From positions 20,810 through 84,809 of the forward strand of contig NZ_VORS01000011.1 of assembly GCF_007997075.1 (NCBI RefSeq): DNA of 64,000 bases. Direction: 5' to 3'. The position numbers were made by a program, and so were the translations under genes. This DNA is from Polaribacter sp. IC073 (GTDB taxonomy: Bacteria > Bacteroidota > Bacteroidia > Flavobacteriales > Flavobacteriaceae). Below the pieces are notes generated by a model. It did no database searches. It was not told where the DNA came from and worked only from the letters and a program-made list of their open reading frames with translations. Positions 10,441-18,459 of the stretch are shown piece by piece. How positions within the stretch are numbered: position 1 is the stretch's first letter; each line of letters opens with the position of its first letter.

Positions 10441-11058
10441 ATGTCAAAGAAGAAGCTGGCAATTCTTACTATAATTATCGCTATTTTATTAGATCAAATT
10501 ATAAAAATCTATGTAAAAACGCACTTTGTTTTAGGCGAAGAAGTTCTTGTTTTCGATTGGTTTAGACTCCATTTTACAGAGAATAACGGAATGGCAATGG
10601 GTATTGAGTTTGGTGGTAAAGCAGGAAAACTATTTTTAACCTTATTTAGGTTGGTTGCCGTATCTGCGATTGTTTATTGGTTGGTGGGCAATATAAAACG
10701 TCAAGTACATAATGCAGTAGTTGTTGCGATATCATTAATTTTTTCTGGCGCAGTCGGTAATATTATAGATTCTGTTTTTTACGGAGTTATTTTTGATCAT
10801 CCAAGTCATAAAATTGCGACTCTTTTTCCAGAAAGCACCGACGGAAAATTGTTTTTTGGTAAGGTTGTAGACATGTTTTATTTTCCAATTTGGCAAGGAA
10901 CTTTACCCGAATGGATTCCTTTTGTTGGTGGAGATTTCTTTACTTTTTTTCAATATATATTTAATCCTGCAGATGCTTTTATTTCTGTTGGTGTTGCTTT
11001 GTTATTTGTTTTCAGCAAACAAGCTTTTCCTAAAGAAGAGGAGGAAATTAATGCTTAG
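10441..11058 (+). CDS. lspA: Lipoprotein signal peptidase (signal peptidase II)
   Basis: A 205-residue inner-membrane aspartyl protease that cleaves the signal peptide of prolipoproteins after diacylglyceryl addition. Four hydrophobic segments are visible. The catalytic Asp motifs are GAVGNIID (Asp near residue 110) and NPADAFISVG (Asp near 178). It is longer than the roughly 165 residues of E. coli LspA because of an insert between the two motifs (about 120-165), as in other Bacteroidota. Several lipoproteins in this window are likely substrates (GldD, the DUF5689 protein, the metal-binding lipoprotein and the beta-helix lipoprotein). Confidence 0.95.
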   Translation: MSKKKLAILTIIIAILLDQIIKIYVKTHFVLGEEVLVFDWFRLHFTENNGMAMGIEFGGKAGKLFLTLFRLVAVSAIVYWLVGNIKRQVHNAVVVAISLIFSGAVGNIIDSVFYGVIFDHPSHKIATLFPESTDGKLFFGKVVDMFYFPIWQGTLPEWIPFVGGDFFTFFQYIFNPADAFISVGVALLFVFSKQAFPKEEEEINA

Positions 11059-11214
11059 TTTTTTGTGATTTTAAAATTGTAAAGTGGTGTTTTTCTGTAA
11101 GCTTGAAGAAGTACATTCTCTATTTAAATAAGTAGAGTTTTCTTAGAGTGAATCTGATTTGCTATCAAATTTGTAGTGAGAATTTTTTCTTAAGAATCTA
11201 AAACTATTAACAAT

Positions 11215-11826
11215 ATGCGTTTCCTAAAATATCTTGCAGTTTTTTTGTTCGGTTTTTTTATTGCTAAATATTGGTATCAAGAAAAGACAAAAAATTACGA
11301 AAAAGAAGAAATACAGATTGTTATTAACTCTATTAAAAATTTAAGTAAACTTGTAGTTTCTCGCGGAACTTTCTCTGAAGTTTACAATTATTCCGACTCT
11401 AAAAAATACTTTTACGATTACTTATCTTTTGATAAGAAAGTAATAATTACCGTAAATGCTCTTGTTGAGGTTGGATATGATTTATCGAAATTAGAGATTC
11501 AAATAGATTCTTTACAGAGGAAAATTTACATCAATAAAATACCTGATGAAGAAATTACGATTTCGCCTGATGTAAAATATTTTGATTTACAACAAAGTCA
11601 GTTTAATACCTTCTCGAAAGAAGACTTAAATAAAATCAATCAAAAAAGTATTGAGAAGATTAAAGAAACCATCGAAGTTACTAATTTAAAAGAAAAAGCT
11701 AAAATTAGATTATTTGAAGAATTATCTAAAATATATCAGCTTTCTGTAATTTACAATTGGCAAGTTGTAGATCATACAAAATCTGGTTTTTTGAAGATAC
11801 CTGAAAGTATTAAAAATCAATTTTAA
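11215..11826 (+). CDS. DUF4230 domain protein, membrane-anchored
   Basis: A 203-residue protein with one N-terminal membrane segment (about 4-20) and an extracytoplasmic DUF4230-like domain. Visible marks are SKLVVSRGTFSEV early, KVIITVNALVEVGYDLSKL in the middle and a helical C-terminal third. The function of the family is unknown. It is separated from lspA by 156 bp and is probably transcribed alone. The ATG at 11215 directly precedes the membrane segment. Confidence 0.8.
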   Translation: MRFLKYLAVFLFGFFIAKYWYQEKTKNYEKEEIQIVINSIKNLSKLVVSRGTFSEVYNYSDSKKYFYDYLSFDKKVIITVNALVEVGYDLSKLEIQIDSLQRKIYINKIPDEEITISPDVKYFDLQQSQFNTFSKEDLNKINQKSIEKIKETIEVTNLKEKAKIRLFEELSKIYQLSVIYNWQVVDHTKSGFLKIPESIKNQF

Positions 11827-11832
11827 ATAGAA

Positions 11833-11860
11833 AAGGTTGCCATAGTAATATGGCAGCCTT
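11833..11860. terminator. Hairpin between convergent genes, possible terminator
   Basis: aaggttgccata pairs with tatggcagcctt (one G-T pair) around a four-base loop, directly after the DUF4230 stop and facing a minus-strand gene. It has no strong T-run, so termination is likely but weaker than elsewhere in the window. Confidence 0.55.
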
Positions 11861-11894
11861 ATTCATAAGTATCCCCTAATATTAATATTTAATT

Positions 11895-12071
11895 CTAAAA
11901 CCCAGCTCCAGGATTTTCAGGACTTTGTGCTTGTGCTTTCTGCGGACTTAATATTAGATAGGTTCCTAAAGCAGTTAAAGCAGCATATTTACCATAGTTT
12001 CCTAATTTTTTAATTGCTTCTTTACGAGTGATTTCTTGTACTTTATCTTGAGTGTCTTTTCTGTTTTTCAT
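11895..12071 (-). CDS. Small exported peptide, 58 residues, function unknown
   Basis: An ATG at 12071 opens a 58-codon frame ending in TAG at 11895. The charged N-terminus contains TRKEAIKKLG, then comes a hydrophobic stretch YAALTALGTYLILS and KAQAQ, which looks like a signal peptidase I site, leaving a short tail SPENPGAGF. It lies 27 bp downstream of the T9SS gene at 12099 on the same strand, so the two are probably co-transcribed. I recall similar small proteins in related genera but cannot name a family. The coding potential and cleavage site are inferred from the sequence alone. Confidence 0.65.
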   Translation of the reverse strand: MKNRKDTQDKVQEITRKEAIKKLGNYGKYAALTALGTYLILSPQKAQAQSPENPGAGF

Positions 12072-12098
12072 GATGTTTTGTCTTTAAAGTTCCCGTTA

Positions 12099-14438
12099 TT
12101 ATTCTAAGATTATTTTTTTGTTCAACTTACCTTGTTCTGTTTGAAGTTTCACTAAATAAATACCTTTAGACAATTGAGGTAAAGAAATATCTTTAACACC
12201 GTTAGAGGTAAAAGAAGATTTCATTACTTGTTTACCAAGCATACAATAAAGAGTAATACTAGAAGTTCCTTGTGGTAAACCAGCTATTCTTACAGTAGCA
12301 TTATTTAATTTATAAATACTTACATTTTTTAAAGCAATATTTTGATCTACACTTAAAGATTTTTGAGCAGTAGCATGTATGTAAAATCTACCAGTTCCAC
12401 TCAGTGCTTCATTTAAAATAACTTTGTAAGTACTGTTGGTTTTATCTAATCGTGTAAAAGTATTTGTTGCTTTATCTTCTAAAAAGAACTTCATGTCTGT
12501 AGAAAAGTTAGTAGCATTTAAAGAGAATATAATTTCTTTGGCAGCTGCAGCTTTTATACCAACAGGAATCACCATGTTTTCAAGATTAGAATTTGGTAAG
12601 GTTTGTATTGCTAATTTTTTACCTTTATTATTAGTAAGTAACTCTGTAAAAACTGAAAAATCAGCAGCTACACCGTCAAACATTTTAGAATCATAACCAT
12701 TATCGTAGCCCGTAGATTTGTTGTCTACATAAAAAACTTTTGTTGATTTTTTATCATCATTAATCTCTACAAACAATTCAAAAGACGGTTTAGGAGCTTG
12801 CCTCCTAAAAGCTTCAGAAGCGTGATGACTTTGGTTTGAAGTTGCAAAAGTTACGTTTCCATTAGAAGCTGCTTCTACAAAGAACCCTTGTCCTGGTGCA
12901 ATATCGATAGGGTTTACAGCATTATAAGTTGTATATCCAATTCCATCCCATAACCAAACAGTTTCTTCAGTAAGCACTCCTGTGTTAGTATTGGTAAGGG
13001 ATCCTGAGTTAACATAGGCAGTAAATGGATTTCCTATTAAATTGAAATTATTTATTGAACCAGTAGTTATATAACTATTAATATTAGAAGTATTTGCAGT
13101 TCCTGTGATAGATAAATCACCAGCAGATGCTAATTTTATAGCTGTACCAAGCCCAGAAGTTAGCGCGCCAGATGTTGCTAACTGCTCATACAACCAACTA
13201 GAACCAATACTATTTGAGTAGAATCCAATACCAATATTAGTACCAGTTCCTGTAGCAAAAGGATGACTGCTTATAATATCTTGCAAAGTCTCACCGGCAA
13301 CGGGAAAAGAAACTAAGTGCCAATTTGTATTAGGAATGTTTCTTTTATAGGTTACAGCTCCTGTTACTGTGCTTTCTGGTATAAAAGTTGCTCCAGAGTT
13401 AATGGTTAATGAGTTCAAAGTTACAGCAGAATTTGCTGTTGGATAATTGGTTAAACCATTCGGAATGATAACATCTGCATTGGTTGCAGGTAGTGTATTC
13501 GTGCTCCAGTTTGATGCCAGCTCCCATGTATTATCAGAGGCTCCTGTCCAAGTAAAAGTACTTGTTTGTATTGTAATGTTGGCTGTAGCTGTACTAGGAC
13601 AAAGTCCTGCAGTTGTATAAGAAATAATATAACTAGAAGCGGTAGCGGTAGATAAGTCTATCTTACCTGTGTTTGGATGTATACTCAAACCCGCAGTAGA
13701 AGTAAACGTACCGCCAACTAAACCAGAAATTGTAGGTGTAGGGTCTGTATCATTGTTATTGTAAGATGCAGAGGTATAGGAAAAAGAAGCATTGTCCATC
13801 TCATTAATTGTTATCAAAAAATTTTCCATACTATTACATAACCCGGGCGTATTATAGGTTACTGTATGTGATGCAGGTGTAGAGGCAGATACATCAATTT
13901 CTCCAGTTGATGAGTTTATTACTAAACCACTATCAGCGGTAAATGTACCACCGGAAACACCCGTAATAGTTGGTGTAGGGTTGCTATCATCTACACAATA
14001 TACTGAAGCATCGTAACTAAATGAAGGGTCTTCTCTTGTTGTAGTTGTAAAGGTAACTGTTCCGCATGTACCAAGAGTAACACAACCACCCTCCCCTCTA
14101 ACGTAATAGGTGGTTGTACCAGGTGGTGGTTCTACAATAAAATAAGAAGTATTTGTAGCGCCTATAAGTGTGCCACCACAAGAACCAGTGTAAATTTTCC
14201 ATTCTGTAGCATCATTTAATGCGCCAGAAATTGAAATTAAAGCGCTGTTTCCATCACAAATTATACCAGGTGCAGGAGCTATAGAGGGAGTCTCTGGTGC
14301 TACGCAGGAAGCAGTAGTTAAAATAATAGTATCAAAATTAGATGTCTTTGCAGTATTTCTCATACCATATGTCTGTCCCATAGCTGATTGAAGTAGAAAC
14401 AGAGATGCTGTTGTAATAATTAGGCTGATTTTTTTCAT
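12099..14438 (-). CDS. T9SS type A sorted surface protein with Ig-like repeats
   Basis: A 779-residue secreted protein. The signal peptide MKKISLIITTASLFLLQSA is followed by a Cys-containing Ig-like or PKD-like region. Two similar modules of about 70 residues come next (PTPTITGVSGGTFT and PTPTISGLVGGTFT, each ending in an ITI strand). A beta-rich central part (about 290-560) leads to a C-terminal signal of about 75 residues ending GIYLVKLQTEQGKLNKKIIL, the T9SS type A motif. It is exported and fixed at the cell surface or released. It is followed by the 58-residue peptide gene and preceded, beyond a 500-bp gap, by a two-component system whose kinase promoter shares a motif with this gene's upstream region. 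Confidence 0.88.
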   Translation of the reverse strand: MKKISLIITTASLFLLQSAMGQTYGMRNTAKTSNFDTIILTTASCVAPETPSIAPAPGIICDGNSALISISGALNDATEWKIYTGSCGGTLIGATNTSYFIVEPPPGTTTYYVRGEGGCVTLGTCGTVTFTTTTREDPSFSYDASVYCVDDSNPTPTITGVSGGTFTADSGLVINSSTGEIDVSASTPASHTVTYNTPGLCNSMENFLITINEMDNASFSYTSASYNNNDTDPTPTISGLVGGTFTSTAGLSIHPNTGKIDLSTATASSYIISYTTAGLCPSTATANITIQTSTFTWTGASDNTWELASNWSTNTLPATNADVIIPNGLTNYPTANSAVTLNSLTINSGATFIPESTVTGAVTYKRNIPNTNWHLVSFPVAGETLQDIISSHPFATGTGTNIGIGFYSNSIGSSWLYEQLATSGALTSGLGTAIKLASAGDLSITGTANTSNINSYITTGSINNFNLIGNPFTAYVNSGSLTNTNTGVLTEETVWLWDGIGYTTYNAVNPIDIAPGQGFFVEAASNGNVTFATSNQSHHASEAFRRQAPKPSFELFVEINDDKKSTKVFYVDNKSTGYDNGYDSKMFDGVAADFSVFTELLTNNKGKKLAIQTLPNSNLENMVIPVGIKAAAAKEIIFSLNATNFSTDMKFFLEDKATNTFTRLDKTNSTYKVILNEALSGTGRFYIHATAQKSLSVDQNIALKNVSIYKLNNATVRIAGLPQGTSSITLYCMLGKQVMKSSFTSNGVKDISLPQLSKGIYLVKLQTEQGKLNKKIILE

Positions 14439-14494
14439 AGTAAATAGTTTTTTTTTGAACTTATTAAATTAATAATTATGAAGCACAAATAAAA

Positions 14495-14516
14495 CGGATG
14501 TTTACACCTGTTTTTA
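14495..14516 (-). promoter_or_regulatory. Local motif copy A, upstream of the T9SS gene
   Basis: On the plus strand this reads cggatgtttacacctgtttt plus ta. It matches copy E at 16523 (upstream of the kinase) at 18 of 22 positions. It lies 57-78 bp upstream of the start codon at 14438, a position suited to an activator site. A binding site for the LuxR-type regulator at 14943 is the simplest reading. Confidence 0.5.
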
Positions 14517-14888
14517 ACAGTAAAATATTTCTATGATCTCAAACTCTCCTTAAGAAATTACTTCTAAATCTTTATTACTTAATAATATAATCTCATTTTA
14601 TGAATACTTTTTTTAAATTAGGCTTCTCTCAGAGAAACCAGAAAGTATCGAAAAAAATAAATTAACTATTAAATCACCGATTTAAAGGGGGAGAGTAAAA
14701 GTTAGGTTGTTTGAAGAATTATTAAAAATATATTAGCTTCTTGTACTTTGATAAAAGCTTTATGGGTATGAGAAGGTAAACTTACACATGCTTCCATTAT
14801 ACTATTTTTTTTAATTGTTTAAACTGAACTTAAAGGTAGTATTTATATTTGAATTAATCTTAGGGTACTACTTCCTGAAAAATAAAAA

Positions 14889-14909
14889 GGGTGTAAATAC
14901 CTATTTTTT
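14889..14909 (-). promoter_or_regulatory. Local motif copy B
   Basis: gggtgtaaatacctattttt (one further t) matches copy A at 15 of 21 positions. It lies between the response-regulator stop codon and the T9SS gene, about 450 bp from the latter's start, so it is either a distal site or chance. Confidence 0.35.
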
Positions 14910-14942
14910 TAGTATTTATATCTTGTATAAAAATGGAGGTCA

Positions 14943-15623
14943 CTAAATATCAAAATCTGGAGTAACCTCTATTAATTTTTTCTGAATACCATATATAACC
15001 AAACCAGCAACATTTTTAGATTGTGTTTTTAGAAGTAAATTGTTTCTATGACCTTCTACAGTTCTAGGACTTATGAAAAGTTTATCTGCAATTTCTGTAG
15101 TTGTCTTTTGCTCACAAATAAGTTCTAAAACTTCAAGCTCTCTTTTAGACAATAAGTTTTTATCTAAATCGCTTTTTATACGTTTTCCGCTAGATGATAT
15201 GATGTTTTCATGAATAATTTTTAATACTTTTTCATCATAATAAAATCCTTTTTCATAGACTTCATTTATGGTGTGAATAACCATTTTCGGACTTGTATTT
15301 TTTAAAAGGTAAGAAGACGCGCCAACATCTATCATGTTGGTAATAAAAGACTTACCATCATAACTAGTTAATGCAATTATTTTAATATTTGGGTGTGTTT
15401 TATGAATGGCTTTAGTAGCTTCTATACCATTCATCTCTGGCATTTTTAAATCCATCAAAATAACATCAGGAAATTCTTCTGTATTGCTTATGAAATCTAC
15501 TAATTCATGGCCATTTTCAGCTTCAAAAATAACGTTGAAGTTCTGTTCTCTATTTAGTAAAAATTGAACTCCACTTCTAAAAAGTTGTTCGTCATCTACA
15601 ATAACTATATTAATTGTGTTCAT
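14943..15623 (-). CDS. NarL/LuxR-type response regulator
   Basis: A 226-residue regulator. The receiver domain (1-120) has VDDE near residue 10, the phospho-acceptor Asp at residue 58 in LMDLKMP, a conserved Thr/Ser in LTSYD and Lys in LLKN. The C-terminal LuxR helix-turn-helix (about 155-215) contains SKRELEVLELI, TTEIADKLFISPRTVEGHR and NLLLKTQSKN. It is encoded 13 bp downstream of its histidine kinase. Likely targets are the neighbouring genes that share the motif at 14495, 16523, 18345 and 18376. Confidence 0.95.
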   Translation of the reverse strand: MNTINIVIVDDEQLFRSGVQFLLNREQNFNVIFEAENGHELVDFISNTEEFPDVILMDLKMPEMNGIEATKAIHKTHPNIKIIALTSYDGKSFITNMIDVGASSYLLKNTSPKMVIHTINEVYEKGFYYDEKVLKIIHENIISSSGKRIKSDLDKNLLSKRELEVLELICEQKTTTEIADKLFISPRTVEGHRNNLLLKTQSKNVAGLVIYGIQKKLIEVTPDFDI

Positions 15624-15636
15624 TTTGTACGTTGAG

Positions 15637-16428
15637 TTATATTATTATTGAAATTTTAAAACCTTTATTTTCTGCGGTTTTAATTGTGAAACTTCCTTGC
15701 AAAAGTGCCACTCTACTTTCAATATTTTTCATTCCTAATCCTTTTTTATGGTTTACATCTTTTGAGTTGAAACCAATACCATCATCAGTATAATTAAAAA
15801 GAAGATTATTATTATCTATAGTAATATGTAGACTACATTCTTTAGCACTGCCATGTCTTATCGAATTATTAATTAATTCTTGTACAATTCTAAATAAGTG
15901 CAATTCTTTTTCTGGTTCTAGATACGCCTTAGGGTATTTTAAATTGTATTCTATGGTAACTTTTCTACTATTGCTAAATGAGTCTGCAAGTTCTTCTATG
16001 GCGTCTTTAAGCCCAAATTGACTTAAAATAGGAGGCAGCAAATTATGAGCAATTTTTCTAGCACTTTCTAATGTTTTGTCTGTTGTCTTTAAAATACTAT
16101 CATTTATAATTAAATATTCTTCGGGACTTAATTCGCCATCTTTTAAAAGATTGGCGTTTAAATTAATTACATTTAGTTTAGAACTAATTTCATCATGCAA
16201 ATCTTGTGCAATACGTTTGCGCTCATCTTCTTGGGTAACAATAATAGATTGTATAATTTCTTTTTGATGATTAATTTCTAGGTTTTTTTTCTCCAACTCT
16301 TTTTCTACTATCTTTTTTCTTGAGAAAAAGAAAAATAGTAAAAGAGTAACCCCCATTAGAAGGAGCAATAAAACACCTGTTAAAACGATAGCAATCACTT
16401 GGTTTTCTTGAGTTAAGAGTTCTTCCAT
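15637..16428 (-). CDS. Membrane sensor histidine kinase (HisKA_3/NarX-DesK type)
   Basis: A 263-residue kinase. One hydrophobic segment (about 11-35) is followed by a charged coiled coil (40-65), the dimerisation and phosphorylation helix with His78 in QDLHDEISSKL, and a HATPase_c domain (about 150-263) with ELINNSIRHG, DDGIGF and GLGMKNI. No extracytoplasmic sensor domain is present, so the signal must come through the membrane segment or a partner. The multi-pass protein encoded upstream at 17189 is a candidate. Copy E of the local motif lies 95-116 bp upstream of the start, suggesting autoregulation. Confidence 0.95.
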   Translation of the reverse strand: MEELLTQENQVIAIVLTGVLLLLLMGVTLLLFFFFSRKKIVEKELEKKNLEINHQKEIIQSIIVTQEDERKRIAQDLHDEISSKLNVINLNANLLKDGELSPEEYLIINDSILKTTDKTLESARKIAHNLLPPILSQFGLKDAIEELADSFSNSRKVTIEYNLKYPKAYLEPEKELHLFRIVQELINNSIRHGSAKECSLHITIDNNNLLFNYTDDGIGFNSKDVNHKKGLGMKNIESRVALLQGSFTIKTAENKGFKISIII

Positions 16429-16522
16429 TAGGTGTTTTTGTAAGACAAAACAAAATTACGGAAAAATAAGTTATTGTAAATATAGTAGATTATATGCTGT
16501 ATTTATAATACTTTATAAAAAT

Positions 16523-16544
16523 CGGGTGTTTATACTTGATTTTA
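16523..16544 (-). promoter_or_regulatory. Local motif copy E, upstream of the histidine kinase
   Basis: Plus strand: cgggtgtttatacttgattt plus ta, 18 of 22 identical to copy A. It sits in the 141-bp gap between the kinase start and the decayed membrane gene. Confidence 0.5.
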
Positions 16545-16569
16545 CCATTTTAGCGTAATTAACTGTTTA

Positions 16570-17106
16570 CTAGCTACTTATATTTAAGGGTTTTCTGAAG
16601 TTATTATACCATTCCACAAAAATAAAAATTTGGAAAACAAGGTCTAAAATGATGTTAAATTGCCAAACATATAGTTTTAACTCTCTGGAGCCTATGTTTC
16701 CTAAGATGAAAATTAAGGTGCTACAAAGTGTATATACAAAGAAACCAGAGTTAAAGTAAATGTATTTTTTATCTGTATTATCATCTATCTTTTTTACAAA
16801 AAATAAAAAGCTATAAATTATTAGAGGTACCGATGTGATCACAATTTCATAAACATTCCATTGTTGGAATGCTTTTGGAGAATTTTTTAGAAATAAAATA
16901 AACGAGACTACTATTGTAAAAGTAAAAAATCTATTTATGGGTCTAAATTTTTTTATTTCATATAAGGTTGAAAAGAATAGACTTAAAAAAAGAAGCTGAC
17001 CAATAAAAAAATAATGACTTAAAAAGAGATTGTCTACTCTTAAGTCATGTAAAACACTTGAGTAAAGTTGAACGAAAAGACAAAGTATTTTAAAGCTTTG
17101 TCTTTT
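16570..17106 (-). pseudogene. Decayed tandem copy of the multi-pass membrane protein
   Basis: A frame open from 17106 to the stop at 16570 encodes 178 residues that align along their length with the intact protein at 17189. Examples are NLFLSHYFFIGQLLFLS against NLFLSHYYFVGQFLFLS, and a C-terminus with VEWYNNFRKP against TEWYKNFRKS. The first 30 or so residues of the family are missing, and a TGA stands at 17107-17109. The only nearby ATG (17108-17110) is in another frame and stops after six codons. No ATG exists in the frame; the first usable start is a GTG at 16842, which would leave only 90 residues. It is best read as a 5'-truncated duplicate. Confidence 0.75.
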
Positions 17107-17188
17107 TCATTGTAACTAATTATAAATACTAGGGTATTTATAATTAAAAAAAGTAACCATAATTTTAGGTAAAGTTACTGAGAGTCGT

Positions 17189-17875
17189 TTAATTATAGTT
17201 ATTTATAGAGGTACTTGTATCACTTTCTATTTTTTTTAATAAAGTTGATTTTCTAAAGTTTTTATACCATTCTGTAAAAATTAAGATTTGATAAACTAAA
17301 TAAATAAAGGCATTTAAGAGCCAAATATAATTTTTGAAAGAATGTTCTGAGGTTGAACCGTTAATAAGATTACCAACAGAGAACAAAAAAGTACTAGAAA
17401 TTAAATAGATAAAAATACCAGAATTTAGATAAATAAATTTTTTTGTAGCATTTAAGTTTTCTGAAAAGAATAAGACAGAATAGAAAATTAAAGGTAAGGA
17501 GGTTATGATAACTTCTGTTAAATTAAATCTAAAATAATCTAGAGGATTTATATAATAAATTATAATAATTAAAAAAGGGATGATAAATAAGAATAGGTTA
17601 ATTAATTTTTTTTTAATTTTAGATTTTAAGATAGATTTATAAAAAAAACTCAAAAATAAAAATTGCCCCACAAAATAATAATGAGATAAAAAAAGATTAG
17701 ATATTTGTTGACGACTTAAATAGGAAACACGCATTTGTAGAATAAGACAAAACAAAAGATAATAACATATGATTTTAAAAGCGATCGATTTTTGTCGATA
17801 GCTTTTAAAATAAAGAATTGTATTAAGAGCTAAAATAAAATAGCCTAAATAGATTAATACATATTTAAAAGTCAT
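17189..17875 (-). CDS. Multi-pass inner-membrane protein, function unknown
   Basis: A 228-residue protein with about seven hydrophobic segments (for example 5-25, 33-52, 68-85, 92-112, 121-140, 150-167 and 185-205) ending in a short basic and Ser/Thr-rich tail. I do not recognise a named family. Its ATG overlaps the stop of the upstream 133-residue gene by one base (taatg), which implies translational coupling. A decayed copy lies just downstream and then the histidine kinase, so a role as the membrane sensor for that kinase is plausible but unproven. Confidence 0.75.
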   Translation of the reverse strand: MTFKYVLIYLGYFILALNTILYFKSYRQKSIAFKIICYYLLFCLILQMRVSYLSRQQISNLFLSHYYFVGQFLFLSFFYKSILKSKIKKKLINLFLFIIPFLIIIIYYINPLDYFRFNLTEVIITSLPLIFYSVLFFSENLNATKKFIYLNSGIFIYLISSTFLFSVGNLINGSTSEHSFKNYIWLLNAFIYLVYQILIFTEWYKNFRKSTLLKKIESDTSTSINNYN

Positions 17876-18276
17876 TAATTAGAACCATTTAAAGGGCTAT
17901 CTGGATCACAACTAGATGGACAAGGCTCTGAAAAATCGTAAATTTTCCCACCTTCATTATCTAAACTAATTCCGTCTAAAGAAGAAATCATGTCTTTACC
18001 ATTTTTATCTACACCAACAATCATTAGTTTTTCTACATATACATTTTCACCTTCAACTTTTAATTTTTCTACACCAATATAAGCTCTAACACTTGCAGCA
18101 CCTTCTAAAATAGCTTCTTTTAAATCTTTTAAAGGAATGTTAAAAGCTTTGCAGTCTTGGTGTGCGTTATAAGAAGACTCCATTGTACGCCATCTTTTAG
18201 TCCATTCTTTAGCAGTTTTTAAACTAATAGTGTTTCTAGGGTTCGGTTTTGGTATGTCGTCTGGTTGTTTTTCCAT
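17875..18276 (-). CDS. Conserved-looking hypothetical protein, 133 residues
   Basis: A soluble protein without an obvious signal peptide. The N-terminus is proline-rich and charged (KQPDDIPKPNPR). A helical part with AKEWTKRWRTMESSYNAHQD and a beta-rich part (VYVEKLMIVGVDKNGKD) follow. The C-terminal tail CPSSCDPDSPLN has a Cys-x3-Cys motif that could bind metal or form a disulfide. I do not recognise the family. It overlaps the membrane protein gene by one base, and two copies of the local motif lie upstream, so it heads the leftward transcript of this block. Confidence 0.75.
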   Translation of the reverse strand: MEKQPDDIPKPNPRNTISLKTAKEWTKRWRTMESSYNAHQDCKAFNIPLKDLKEAILEGAASVRAYIGVEKLKVEGENVYVEKLMIVGVDKNGKDMISSLDGISLDNEGGKIYDFSEPCPSSCDPDSPLNGSN

Positions 18277-18344
18277 GTTAAATAGTTTTAAAATTTATAA
18301 AAAAGTTTGATTAGACGATAAAACTAAATAAAAATAAATAAAAA

Positions 18345-18368
18345 CAACGTATAAGTACCTGTATTTTA
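18345..18368 (-). promoter_or_regulatory. Local motif copy C, upstream of the 133-residue gene
   Basis: The core gtataagtacctgtatttta shares the ACCTG and T-run of copy A. It lies 69-92 bp upstream of the start at 18276. Copy D is 31 bp away (centre to centre), about three helical turns, so the two would sit on the same DNA face. Confidence 0.4.
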
Positions 18369-18375
18369 AATTGAA

Positions 18376-18400
18376 ACACGTGTTTTCACCTAGTTTTTAG
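18376..18400 (-). promoter_or_regulatory. Local motif copy D, divergent uvrC region
   Basis: The core cgtgttttcacctagttttt matches the copy A pattern (ACCT plus T-run). It lies in the 183-bp divergent region between the 133-residue gene and uvrC. Confidence 0.4.
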
Positions 18401-18459
18401 ACCACTATTTTTAAATATTTTACTTTATTATATATTTAAAATTTGTGTAATTTCGTACC

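Larger units (their letters stand above)
14439..14942. other. 504-bp gap with two copies of a local regulatory motif
   Basis: No coding frame with gene-like composition is present on either strand. The gap is very AT-rich. It holds copies of the motif described at 14495 and 14889, and presumably the promoter of the T9SS gene at 14438. Its length is unusual for this genome and fits a regulated promoter. Confidence 0.6.

Noticed and set aside
14439..14942. A tRNA or missed gene in the 504-bp gap
   Set aside because: No cloverleaf arms with a GTTCGA-like T loop and no start-to-stop frame of useful length on either strand; only regulatory-looking motifs.
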